The notes below the pieces were generated by a model. The model was not told the DNA's origin and did not search any database. It was given only the letters and a program-made list of their open reading frames with translations. Source: Schizophyllum amplum (lineage: Eukaryota; Basidiomycota; Agaricomycetes; Agaricales; Schizophyllaceae). Taken from it: 31,654 nt of DNA. The DNA is taken from positions 1 to 31,654 of the forward strand of contig VDMD01000216.1 in NCBI GenBank assembly GCA_007026445.1, given 5' to 3'. Below, in pieces: positions 19,643 through 28,975 of this stretch. The position numbers and the translations under genes are program-made. How positions within the stretch are numbered: the stretch's first letter is position 1; the number at the start of each line of letters is the position of its first letter.

Positions 19643-22292
19643 CTAGAGCCCGAGTTCGACAGCAACAGCACTCATAGTCTCTGACATAGTCCTTCTGGGC
19701 GATGTCGCGCCATCCACCTCCATCGACCCGTTCTCTTCCCTCTTTCGCTTCCGCTTCTCCACCAAGAAGTGTAGGTATTCGAGACTGTGCTGAGGGCCCT
19801 TCGGCCGGGGCGCTGTAGTCGGCGGTGCAGGGAACCATAGCACCTCGTTCGTCGCCGGGTCCCGCGCAAATCGTCGGACTGTCTCGGGGGGTAGCGTGTC
19901 CGTGTGGACGGTGCCTCCTATAGCACTATAGCCACCTGCCACCGTGACGATGGAGCGATCGACGGCAGGTACGGGCGCCGCAGGTTCAACGTGTGGAACG
20001 GGGGCAGCGTAGTTCGAGCTTGAAGCCGCAGTTGCTGCTGCCGTCCGTCGAGTCGCGCGCTTCGGTGCTGGTGCGTGGACATAGGCGGTGTCAAGCAGGC
20101 CTCCCGGAAGCGGAGCGCCTCCGGTATCCCCGCGCAGGAAGGGCGACGTATATCGCCGCGGGTACACTGTGCGCTCGAATGGGAAGATGGGCATGAACCC
20201 GTCGTCCTTGCGCACTTCCTCCGGTACGCAGGAGGCCCAGTTCTTGATACGAACGAATACGCGATCGCGGTCGTTGTAGCGCGAGTCACAGACATAGAGC
20301 GGAAACCCGGGATACCAATATGGAGGACGAGGCCGCCCTCGGATGTGACGGGCGGTAAACTGGCAAGATATCTTCTCGATGACGTCCGACAGAGGTTGGT
20401 CGGCGAAGTGGCCTGGAGGCACGTTGAGCGAACAGTCAAAAGAACCCGGTGATAGACTTGCTTGTTTTGAACACTTCGTTCTCCCAGAACTTGCGAACGG
20501 ACGAGTGGAAGGTCTGCCGCATAATCAGTACGATACTCAGCTGTGGTGTATATATTGCACGCACCTGCTCTGGTCTGTAGTACCAAGACACGGTGATGCC
20601 GTCCCGTCCTGGCTTCACACTATCATTTGCATCAGACATGCGAAGGGGCATGATAGACGGGCCACATACCCAGCCACGTCTGCATCGGCAGTCCAACATC
20701 TATAAATCTGGCCGACAATAGGCCTCGCAGGATCGTCGGGATTGCTCAGGTGCACCCAATCGCCGAGTCGCATCTTCCAACCCTTGTAATTGACTTCCTC
20801 GACAAAACGGCGGTTTTGGTCGGACACCTTGGCACCAGTCACCCCCTCCAAGGTTGCGCTGGCCCTCGAGACGCTGGGTACCTGCGTCTGGCTCTGCGCG
20901 CCGCTGTGTAGTGGTCGTACGCGTCCCGGGCCAGCGGCCAGTGATGCGAAGTTCGTGTTGGACGCATATGGCGGTCCGGCTGGTGGTTCGGGGCCAGTGA
21001 GAGCTTGATATAGACGTTGCAGAAGCAGCACGCGGCCATATGATTCCGATCCTATCGGATAATAGCGGCGTCCACGCATGAAGAGCGCGGCAAAGTCCTT
21101 GTCAAAGTCTTTTGCAGAAGTATAGCTTTTATGTCGGATACGAGTCTGTTCGCCAGATTGGTCAGGAGTCGGAAAGCTCGACAGTCACCACGGACCTCGA
21201 TTTGTTTGAGAGATAGGGATAAGTGAGAGGACGCGGAAGGGACGCTGAAGGCGTCGGGGATGTTCTCAAGCGCCACGGCTAGGCGGTTACCTCTGTTGTG
21301 TGCCGTCAGCACCCGAGACGCAGGACAGCCCTCAACCACGTACATGATGTCCTTGTGGCTTTTGACGGCATGGACTATGTCCGAGAACCTATTCTGAGGA
21401 ATAGTTAGCTACCGCACACGCGCGCAATGGAGGTAGACCTACAGGATTAACATCCTCCGTCCACCCCTCTTCCGAGAACCCAGGCCACGGCGGACAGCTT
21501 TTCTCCAGCTTCTGCATGATTTGCTCGCTTTCAAAGTCCCTCTCCGTGTTCCCCATGACAGGACCAGATATGGCGTAGTCGTCAATAGGGTCGAGCATCT
21601 CCACGTCGATCACTTCGTCGTGCGTGGGTCGTGCGGTCTCGGGTTCAATGGGCACTGTCCTCGACGTCGACGCGACTGGTTGAACCTCGATAGGTTGGAC
21701 GTCAATGGCGCGAGGCGCGCTGCCTTGCCGAGGGGGCGCCGGCGCTGGGGTAGGAGTATGTATGGACCGCGCGTCGGTAGCAGGTGCTGGGGGTTCCGGC
21801 TCTTCTTCTGCCTCTTCGTCTTCATCGCGCCATGACAAGTTGTGAACTTTCTGGCCAGAGTTTGGCGGAGGAGAATGGCTCCGCGGCACGGGCAGGACAG
21901 CCCTCTGGCGCCATTCCCTCTCGAGTACTCTCTACGCGCGAGAGTTCAGTGGGGCTTCCCCGGGGATGGCTTTGGCGGCGCACCTTCAGCGTCTTCGCGT
22001 CCTCTGCGATCTGACTGCCGCTCTCGTTGTAGAACAGAGCATTCCAGAAAACAAGGGTCAAATCCGTGTACGCGTCTATGGCGTTATGGTACTTGTTGCT
22101 TGCAAGACTCTTCTGCGTTTCCTCGATGCTCCGTGGCGCGGGGACGAGTTGGTAGTATTCAGGCCAAGCTTCTCGGTCCACGAGCTCCATGAACATCTCG
22201 GCCACACGACGCTTGCGGGGCGCCCCCGTTACAGCGAGGAGGGCAGCAATGACTTCGCCGATTGCAGCTTTTTGTTCGAGAGTGACAGTCAT
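19643..22292 (-). CDS. RSC-type chromatin remodeller subunit, bromodomain/BAH (Rsc1/Rsc2-like)
   Basis: Role by family: subunit of the RSC SWI/SNF-class remodeller, reading acetylated histones in the nucleus. Exons (minus): 22292-21984, 21931-21443, 21393-21344, 21292-21196, 21145-20670, 20619-20565, 20513-20462 and 20412-19643 give 2298 nt, 765 aa. Seen: bromodomain 1 (residues ~5-103) with the YYQLVPAP and NALFYNE blocks, including the acetyl-lysine Asn; a Pro/acidic linker; bromodomain 2 (~262-362) with KDFDKDFAALF and YGRVLLLQRLYQAL, but with no Asn at the YN position (RRYYPIG); and a BAH domain (~420-545) with LGDWVHLSNPD, VSWYYRPEQTFH, FWENEVFKTSHFADQPL and PLYVCDSRYN. The tail is low-complexity. 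Intron 7 (20413-20461) is GC-AG with a GCAAGT donor. An ATG at 22325 is an alternative start, adding 11 residues. Confidence 0.9.
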
Positions 22293-22830
22293 GATGGGCG
22301 TCGAGAACAATGACCGCGAGAACAATGCCCTTAGAATATGTACGCTTGTTTACAACGTCGTCCTGTTTCAATGCCAACTTCATGAACTGTCAATGTGTCC
22401 TGAGTCAGCAGGCTAGGTAGCCCCTGCCAGTGAATCAGGAGTCTCAACATGATACTTCACAGTTTTCAGTCTACAAGTTGACGGCTTTCCGTCCATCCTT
22501 GAGCGCTGAGCTCTGCCATCCGCGCGAACAGTACATGTTCGATTGCATGTCAAGGCGGAAAATCCTCATTCAGTCACCACACTCCCACACTCGGGACAGA
22601 GGCTCGACAAGAGGCTGCATAGAGCTATAGCAAGATACACCGTACAAAACAGAAGAGAGGTAGCAAGGCAGATACGTGGGATACAAAGACACTGGTAGTT
22701 GGGAGTACAGGTCGTCAGAGACGAATACGGTCAAACGAAGCACGGTCCAAGAGGGCAAGAAAGATGCGATCACAAGACTTCGGCGGAAATACAGCAGGGG
22801 TAGATGATAGAGGGAGCGAAGAGCAGGTGC
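22293..22830. other. Intergenic: RSC subunit promoter and POLD4 3' region
   Basis: 538 bases between two minus-strand genes. It should hold the 3' UTR of POLD4 and the promoter of the RSC subunit gene. The ORFs here are short and compositionally random. I see no repeats, tRNA or conserved coding motif. Confidence 0.4.
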
Positions 22831-23604
22831 TTAGACGAAAACGTCGCCTTTGCCGTAGACTGCGCTCTGAGCATATTCGTCGAGGGTCCTTCCCTCATGA
22901 GTGACAAGAATGTCGCGAATCTGTAGGTGGATAGTATAGTGTGAGTAGGATGGTGGATACTGGTCCATATATGCGCCTCACCTCGACAGGGGGATTCAAC
23001 CCCAACGTGTGAGCGCGTTCCCATCGTTCGAGGCGAGGGACCCCGACGTAGGGACCATATTTGTACGTCCTGAGAAGTGATAGATAGTGAGATGAGACAT
23101 CATTACGGGAGGAGAGCAGACGTACATGTCGAAAACCCGCAAGATATCATGTATCTTGTTCTGCCCCTCAGCGTGGACCAAGGGACCACCTCGCAATGTT
23201 TTCGCCTCCTTGTGCACCTGGTTCCAGCGCTGGTCCTTGACGTCGAGAGGCTCAGCTTCTACAAGAGGGCCCAGAATATGCCGCGGGGGGTTGACAGGCG
23301 TTGTCTTCGTAGCCGATCTTGGCTTTCGAGCGCGGTCCAAGTGAGCGACGACCGCCTCGTCGTCGACAAACTCGATATCATCTCTGTCCGAGTTGTCGAC
23401 GCTGCTACTGCTTCCTTCGCTGATGCTGATTGCAGGGGACGCAGATCGCGTTGACAGGACGGGAGTGGAACTGGTGCGGGTGACGATATCTTTGGTGGGT
23501 TTGGCCGAGTGTGCAGATGCAGTACGCTTAGAAGCGGTGAAGCTTAGCCGAGCTTGCTTGAGCTTCGGCGCTGCAGCTGATTTGGTGGACCGAGTAGGAG
23601 GCAT
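22831..23604 (-). CDS. POLD4: DNA polymerase delta subunit 4 (Cdm1/POLD4-like)
   Basis: Role: smallest accessory subunit of replicative DNA polymerase delta, stabilising the complex on PCNA. Exons (minus) 23604-23126, 23069-22982 and 22920-22831 give 218 aa; introns 56 and 61 nt. Seen: the diagnostic C-terminal block RVFDMTYKYGPYVGVPRLER, followed by WERAHTLGLNPP and IRDIL, lies over exons 1-3. Near the N-terminus KLKQARLSF resembles a PCNA-interacting motif but with one residue fewer than the classic spacing, so I call it PIP-like only. Between them is a Ser/acidic disordered stretch. It is longer than the ~107-aa human protein, but fungal members commonly have an extended N-terminus. The start is the only upstream ATG. 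Neighbour on the same strand is the RSC subunit, in line with a replication/chromatin neighbourhood, though not evidence of co-regulation. Confidence 0.9.
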
Positions 23605-23756
23605 GTCTAAACGTTGAGTAGGAGGAGAACAGGAGCGATGATGATGAAGTGGTAGGAAGCAAGTGACGCAGATTGGGCAATGGGACAGGAACCCGGTCCG
23701 ACGCTATTCTTATAGAAAGCCCCTGACTGAGTCTGAAACAAAGTAGACGAAGATAA

Positions 23757-23830
23757 GGCCGGTTAGCTCAGTTGGTTAGAGCGTGGTGCTAATAACGCCA
23801 AGGTCGCGGGTTCGACCCCCGTACGGGCCA
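23757..23830 (+). tRNA. tRNA-Ile, anticodon AAU, intronless
   Basis: The 74 bases fold as a standard tRNA: acceptor GGCCGGT/ACGGGCC, D arm GCTC..GAGC, anticodon arm TGGTG-CTAATAA-CGCCA (anticodon AAU), T arm GCGGG-TTCGACC-CCCGT, discriminator A. The internal B box is GGTTCGACCCC. There is a G5-G68 mismatch in the acceptor stem, which I also recall in animal tRNA-Ile(AAU). CCA is not encoded, as usual for eukaryotes. A T6 run at 23860-23865, 30 bases downstream, is the likely Pol III terminator. Confidence 0.97.
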
Positions 23831-23859
23831 CTAATAGCGGTTTGCGTGCGTAGCAAGTC

Positions 23860-23865
23860 TTTTTT
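23860..23865 (+). terminator. Pol III terminator of tRNA-Ile
   Basis: A run of six T on the + strand, 30 bases past the tRNA 3' end, is the first T run of at least five after the gene. Pol III normally stops at such runs, so the primary transcript probably has a 30-base trailer. Confidence 0.6.
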
Positions 23866-24035
23866 ACTTGTCCTCCGTAACCACTGTCGACCATGGTATC
23901 ATCTAGACTTCCAGCGCTCATGCATGCAGACGGTGCAGTAGCGCATAGCTAACATCGCGCCGTCCAACGCCCACTGGTGTTTTCTCGCGCCGTCTGATGA
24001 TCTCATTGCCGAACCTTTAGGTTTGGCTTGTATAC

Positions 24036-24089
24036 GTGAGTCCGGTCTTCGTCCATCACATGACTTTCCTTTTTCGTCACTGCAAGTGT
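24036..24089 (+). repeat. Direct repeat, left unit of an interrupted tandem duplication
   Basis: The stretch from GTGAGTCCGGTCTTCGTCC through CACATGAC to a TTTTT run and AAGTGTC closely matches 24664-24722 in the same orientation (GTGAG.., TTCGTCCATCACGTGAC, GTTTTTGG, GTGTC). Removing the transposon between them puts the two units head to tail, so they look like a tandem duplication older than the insertion. Confidence 0.6.
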
Positions 24090-24097
24090 CCGGTGAG

Positions 24098-24660
24098 TAC
24101 TTAGTGTTGCCGCTCAGCGAGTTCTCAGCTCGCTTGAGCTCCCGATCGGGTAGCTTGAGCGAGCTTAAGCTCGGTTCGCTCGAGCTGAGCTCAAGCGATT
24201 ACCTGCCTATTCCGGAAGGTGCCCTCGAGCCTGCTGGAGCCTGGCCGCCGCGCCACAGTGGCGCCACCCGTGTTCTTGTTCGGAGGCTGGCCAGCTCTGC
24301 CAGTGTTGAGTGACATAGTGCTGCTTACTCAGAGATATTCTACGATAGATGTTCCAGCGACGAGAGGAAAGACGTTGAGTAACAGACTGGTATAAGTAGC
24401 GCTTAGTCCTGCCAATATAGCCTATGTAGAGCTTTGAGGGTCACAACGCGGGCTAGCTTGTGCGTCTGGGGCCGCGGGGACCAGCTACAGCGCAGGCGCC
24501 GCCTGTGCACCGTCGTTGACGATGGCCCAGGCAGCGGTGGGGCCGGGCACGCGAGAACTCGAGCGGTGGCGAGCTTAAGCTCGCTTGAGCGGCCCCACCT
24601 GCCTAATCCGGAGCTCAAGCTAGCTCACGCTCAAGCGCGCTGAGCTGCGCGGCAACACTA
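24098..24660. mobile_element. Non-autonomous hAT-like transposon (MITE), 563 bp with 8-bp target duplication
   Basis: Seen: the sequence is bounded by identical 8-mers CCGGTGAG at 24090-24097 and 24661-24668. The left end reads TACT-TAGTGTTGCCGC and the right end is the reverse complement TAGTGTTGCCGC, a perfect 12-base inverted repeat with four extra bases on the left. Inside both ends are many AGCTC / GAGCTTAAGCTC-type short inverted motifs, and ACCTGCCTATTCCGG / ACCTGCCTAATCCGG occurs near both ends in direct orientation. There is no transposase ORF. An 8-bp duplication plus YARNG-type termini and subterminal repeats is typical of hAT elements, so the assignment is good by structure but not tested by homology. 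Confidence 0.72.
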
Positions 24661-24663
24661 CCG

Positions 24664-24722
24664 GTGAGGGTCTGGTGTTCGTCCATCACGTGACGTCCGT
24701 TTTTGGAAGTGCATACGTGTCA
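24664..24722 (+). repeat. Direct repeat, right unit of the tandem duplication
   Basis: Partner of 24036-24089. Its first five bases are shared with the transposon's target-site copy, which places the insertion point at the start of the second unit. Confidence 0.6.
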
Positions 24723-24981
24723 GAGATTCAGTTGTGCATGCTGGTGCTTCGTTACTCATGGAATATATGTTTCTGGCATCCGCCTTCCAAGTTGCTCTCT
24801 TCTTTCCTCATCGTCTCTCACTGGGCCCCGGCGGCGTGATGCGCGTGCCGCGCCCGCCCTTAGACTTCCCGCCTCCGGCCCCGGGATCCCGTCGGGGCCA
24901 GCCGCCATTGTGGGTGATGGCGCGCGTCGCGCACGCCGCCAGCCCTCTCAAGTGTTCTGGGCGCGTTAAAACCACAAGAAA

Positions 24982-25730
24982 ATGCAATGCATATTATCTG
25001 ATTGTGACGCGTTCCAAGACGGACTACCTTTTGCCTCTGTCTGCCATGTCCGCTGGCGTTTTGCCTCCGCGTCCCCGCTCCATTCCCGGTTCCGTGTGCT
25101 CTGCGCCTTCATAAAGCTCGACGAGCAGCCGACTGATGGAACAAAGCCACTGGCCAGCGTGATGTCGGCTCTCCGCGCGTTGCCGACCACAACTGAGCGC
25201 TCAATGAGAGTGCACATGTCCGTTCTACTGACCGTGGGAGGGGCCTGCAACACGCAAGGTGCGTGTGCTACGCCGCGAGTCGGTCACGGATGCTGATATA
25301 GGACTACAGCGTGCCAGAAACCTCCCACGAGCACAAAACAAGCGTATACACCCAGGTCGTGGGTGATCGCGCTCAACGGAAGTTCCCTTTCCACGTGCGC
25401 TCGCAAATCTCTGGAGCTGCGCGCGCGGCGCGACGCCATAAAGTCTCGTGTGGCGCGACAGTGATTCAGGCAGCAGCCTGCGCGTCTCAGCGACACGTTC
25501 GCCTCGTGTATGTGCACGATCGTGGTGACGTCGAGGTACGCCAGCGAACTTGCCCAAATTTGAAGGTCTGATTTGCTTACAGCGACGACGACGTGCACTT
25601 GCGCGTCATGCCGCCGCGTCGATCAAGCCATCTACAGGCATCATGCGCACAGGGTGAGCTTTTGGCCGGATACTCTATGCATATATTCACCCCGCACGCA
25701 GAAGAACCGCAGGAAATTGTCGTGAGTTGT
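24982..25730 (+). other. Possible spliced or decayed hypothetical gene
   Basis: An ATG at 24982 opens 92 codons (MQCILSDCDAFQDG..) that end near good donor-like GTGCGT/GTGTGC sites at 25260-25270. A branch-like CTGAT and a GACTACAG acceptor at 25306 follow. A second open stretch runs to GACGTCGAG before a GTACGC donor at 25535 and a GCTTACAG acceptor at 25582, and a third to a GTGAGC donor at 25651 with a CGCAG acceptor near 25701. The spacing looks like this genome's introns, but reading phases do not agree across all joins and I recognise no domain. It may be a pseudogene or chance. Confidence 0.22.
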
Positions 25731-26612
25731 GATTCACAGTCCGGATTGCCTTGCCCACCTGACCTTTGCGATAGGCTCCGACTCATGCTCATTCAACAGG
25801 CAGCGGGCCGACTCGGGGACGGCGGGACAGGTGGTAAGTATGTAAGTCGTCCTGGGCGCGTGAGGGCGCGCGTAGCGTCTGCCGGCGACTGCACACGTCG
25901 GTTTGGCTGTGGTATAACGTATCCAGGGAGGTGTTTTGGGTCGAGTAGAATGGCGATAGAATGGGGTCGAGGCCAGTAGCATGATAGCATACATGTCAAG
26001 TATACCAGAAATAATTGTATCCTATGCATTCAGAATCACCAAAGGAATGAGTAAACTCTACAATCATTTTGAGGTGTCCTGTCAACTCAGGCCTACTGAG
26101 GTCGATGGTCCTTTGGCTGCATAGGATTCGGTAGCGTGGGATCGTTTCGGGTGTCGGGGTTCTCACTGGGCATGAGGCCTGAGGGGGTGGAAACGCGCGT
26201 AAAGACGCGTCAAACGTACAGATACTCAAGGTCCTGGTGAAGGCCATCTCTGACCACCGTTGGTGCTTATACATAGGCTAGACTATGCCTATAGAACTAA
26301 TCCATATACCTGTCACCGTCAATAGCTTAATACAGCAAATTGCGGCCGCGACAGGCTATTATATAGTAATATCGCCTTCGCGCACCGCCGAAATTCGAAC
26401 GCGCTCATCACTCAGCCTCATCTGGACGCGTTCGTGACGTTACGTGCTTTTCTCTCCCTCAACCGCCATCTTGTCCGCCACGCAATCGCCGCGATACGCG
26501 CCAAAAGCGTAGAATACACAGGGTATGGGCAACTGTGGCCTCAATAGGTGCGTTTACTATACAGAAAACGTGTAAGTCGTATTGAAGAAGCCATCTTGAT
26601 AGCTGTGCAGAC
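25731..26612. other. Intergenic, no supported gene
   Basis: About 880 bases with only short frames on either strand and no domain motif. A T/A-rich patch at 26350-26370 (ATTATATAGTAATA) interrupts otherwise GC-rich sequence. Nothing else is supported. Confidence 0.4.
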
Positions 26613-26718
26613 CTGAGGCGGCCGCGCGTGGGTTCGCGTCGCCTCAGAGAGCTCCCCCACCGCGGCCGCCACCACCTCTGCTCGCAGTGAGGTAGTGGAC
26701 ACCCTGGGGGAGCTTTTT
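26613..26718 (+). ncRNA. Candidate structured RNA: two hairpins then a T5 run
   Basis: Seen: CTGAGGCG (26613-26620) pairs with CGCCTCAG (26640-26647). Next, AGCTCCCCCA (26650-26659) pairs with TGGGGGAGCT (26705-26714), and inside it CCACCACCTC pairs with GAGGTAGTGG apart from one mismatch. The second stem is directly followed by TTTTT (26714-26718). GGTTCGCG in the first loop vaguely resembles a Pol III B box. A stable hairpin pair ending in a T run could be a Pol III transcript or a Dicer substrate. There is no known family match that I can name, so this is a candidate only. Confidence 0.25.
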
Positions 26719-28447
26719 AAGGCAATGCGAGAGAGAGCGCGGCTGTCTGCAAGCTGCACAACGTAACCAGGCATCAAGACCGCCTCACGCCGCAATCGCC
26801 TTTTTATCCAGCGTCTTCGCCGCCGCCTTCCACTCACTCATAGCTCACGACACATTCCGCGCCCCCCATTCCCGTCCTCTTTAGGCCACTCAACGCAGCT
26901 CTGCATCGTGCATGGCTCTCTAGAACGTCATGCGCAATCCTGCAAGCGCTGAGGACCAGGCTCCCACGCGCACAGGCACCGGCGGAGGGGCTGCAGTAGC
27001 CGCACGGGTCTCGCCAGCCACCGCTCTCCTGGCGCTCCCAGTGCCGCGGACGGCGTGAGGATGGGTCTCTCGGGCCCTGATAGCTCGAGGCCGGTACCCA
27101 GCACGCTCGGGATTGTAAAAGTGCCCGCTAACCAATTGCGCGCGCGTAAGCGTGGCTGCTTGTGAAAGCCACACAAACATCCCTTCCCCCACGTCCCCAC
27201 ACTCAAATATGGTTTTCCTGACGTGTTTGAGTCATGCGTTGCCTCCCCCCTCCGCCCCTGTATACAACATTTGTATCATATAGCGTATGATACACACTCA
27301 TTTGTGATTTTACGCGCCCAGAACGATGCGCGGGAGGGCGGTCGGCGTCTGCGACGCGTTCCCGACGCGCGCCATCACCTGCCAGACGGCCCGCCGATGG
27401 CGCTTTACAGCGTCGCGCGTAATGCTCGGAGGGAAACGCGCATCCCGCCGCCGGAGCGCAATAGGGAGGCGCAGGGGAGGCGCAGGGGAGGCGCTCGGGT
27501 CCCAGGCTCCTCCTCTGGCCCGGAGATGCTGGGCCTGCTGAGTCCGAGTCGTTGTAGGTATTGAATTACGGGTCGTATGGTATTTGAACAGCATAAGGAG
27601 GTGCGCACAGGATAGCGGCGGACGGGTGAATACGGAAGCTCTGTAGAAACAGTATGTAGACCCGTATGAAACTTATCGAGATATTCGACGACACTGAGAG
27701 AGAATCGAAAGAATACTGAATAGGTACGACGAATGCAAAGGTTCGGCCCACGCCGCTTGCGGCCATACCCCCCACTCATACCTTTAGAGATAGTTCAGCA
27801 ATTGTTATAGAAACGTTGGAGACCTGTGCTGTAACCTTGAATTACGGTGTCGTGTGGTCCAGCGCAGTCCCCGACTCTCCGAAGGAAGGAGGGTTTGTCT
27901 GGCAAGAAACGGTCAGGCACTCTGTACAAGCGACCGCAATTAACCCTTTCCTGGTAATCGCCTCTCGGCCGAGCGTCCGACACTTCCTTTGGTTATGTTT
28001 GCCATCATCTCCCTTTCCAGGAGACCCTCTACCTAGCAGATCGAGCTATATCACAAGTATAGGCACCCAGACGCGCGCTGAAGTGCGCGGAATCCGTAGC
28101 GTTACGGTGGACTCGGGCGGTCACGACTTGTTACGGGCCTCGTGACCAACATCTCCAGGAAACTGCCGGGAGCCTCCGAGTCTGATGCGCGTCCAGCTTG
28201 CACTGCTGCCTGAGTCCTGCCCGACGCATCGAAGGCGGCGGCCGATGAGGCATATCAGTGTTGACTTAGGTTTCGCTTGGTTATGAATCACGTCTACCCT
28301 TGCGCTTGTCTTGATTTCAGCTGAGTACAGCAAGGAATTTAGTTGACTGCGTTAAGCGATGGGGGCCCAGCACTGCACAGGTAGGTAGAGGCTTCATGCG
28401 TATCGTATTACAGTCTTGGGAGTTAGACGTGGGCGATATGAATAAGG
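26719..28447. other. Gene-poor region
   Basis: About 1.7 kb without a supportable gene. It contains a short G-rich tandem run, three near-copies of GGGGAGGCGCA at 27464-27494, and two copies of TTGAATTACGG (27562 and 27837). Open frames here are arginine- or proline-rich shadows of GC-rich DNA. I see no TIRs, LTRs or RNA genes. Confidence 0.4.
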
Positions 28448-28723
28448 ATGACTGACAGCGCGGTGTCGAGACTCGAGATGGCACCCGGCTTCCGGCAAGC
28501 GCGGTGCGGCGCAATGAAGCAACACGCTTGTAGCCTTAGTACGGTGTACCTCAGTCATTGTGAGGATGTTAGGGACTTATACTTACATGTCCATGAACTC
28601 ATCGTGGGCACCATGCGTACTCTGCAAAATTGCCCGCGCTACCGATGGTATCTCGATCCTCCATGGGAGACGAGAGTACGCGCAACGGTCTCGCCCATTG
28701 AGGATCAATTGATCACCGCTTAG
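28448..28723 (+). other. Small unsupported ORF, 91 codons
   Basis: An ATG-started frame (MTDSAVSRLEMAPGF..) ends at a stop at 28721-28723. Its composition (YLSHCEDVRDLYLHVHELIV) is more protein-like than other frames of this gene-poor stretch, but it has no motif, no obvious flanking exons and no homologue I recognise. Confidence 0.2.
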
Positions 28724-28975
28724 TTACGCGCATAGAATATCGACATGAAGCAAGTGCAGTGTGCGTGGGACAACAATTCAAAGCTGTGAAGAGAGTCGGG
28801 GAACTGGCGCCCCGCGCCGCTACCGATGTGATCTATTGGTACAAGTTCAACTTCAACCTATCACTGTGACACGCGCGATTCAGACGTGATATGCACAGCA
28901 CGTGAAGTCGGTCCGATGGCCCGTGATCAAGCCGGCCCTGGCATTCCCCTTTGCTTCCACGACGAACCTGTTATC

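Noticed and set aside
26385..26420. tRNA-like B box on the minus strand (GTTCGAATTTC)
   Set aside because: No acceptor stem, D arm or anticodon arm can be built around it.
27464..27494. GGGGAGGCGCA tandem run as a minisatellite or binding array
   Set aside because: Only about three copies in an otherwise GC-rich stretch; not enough to support a function.
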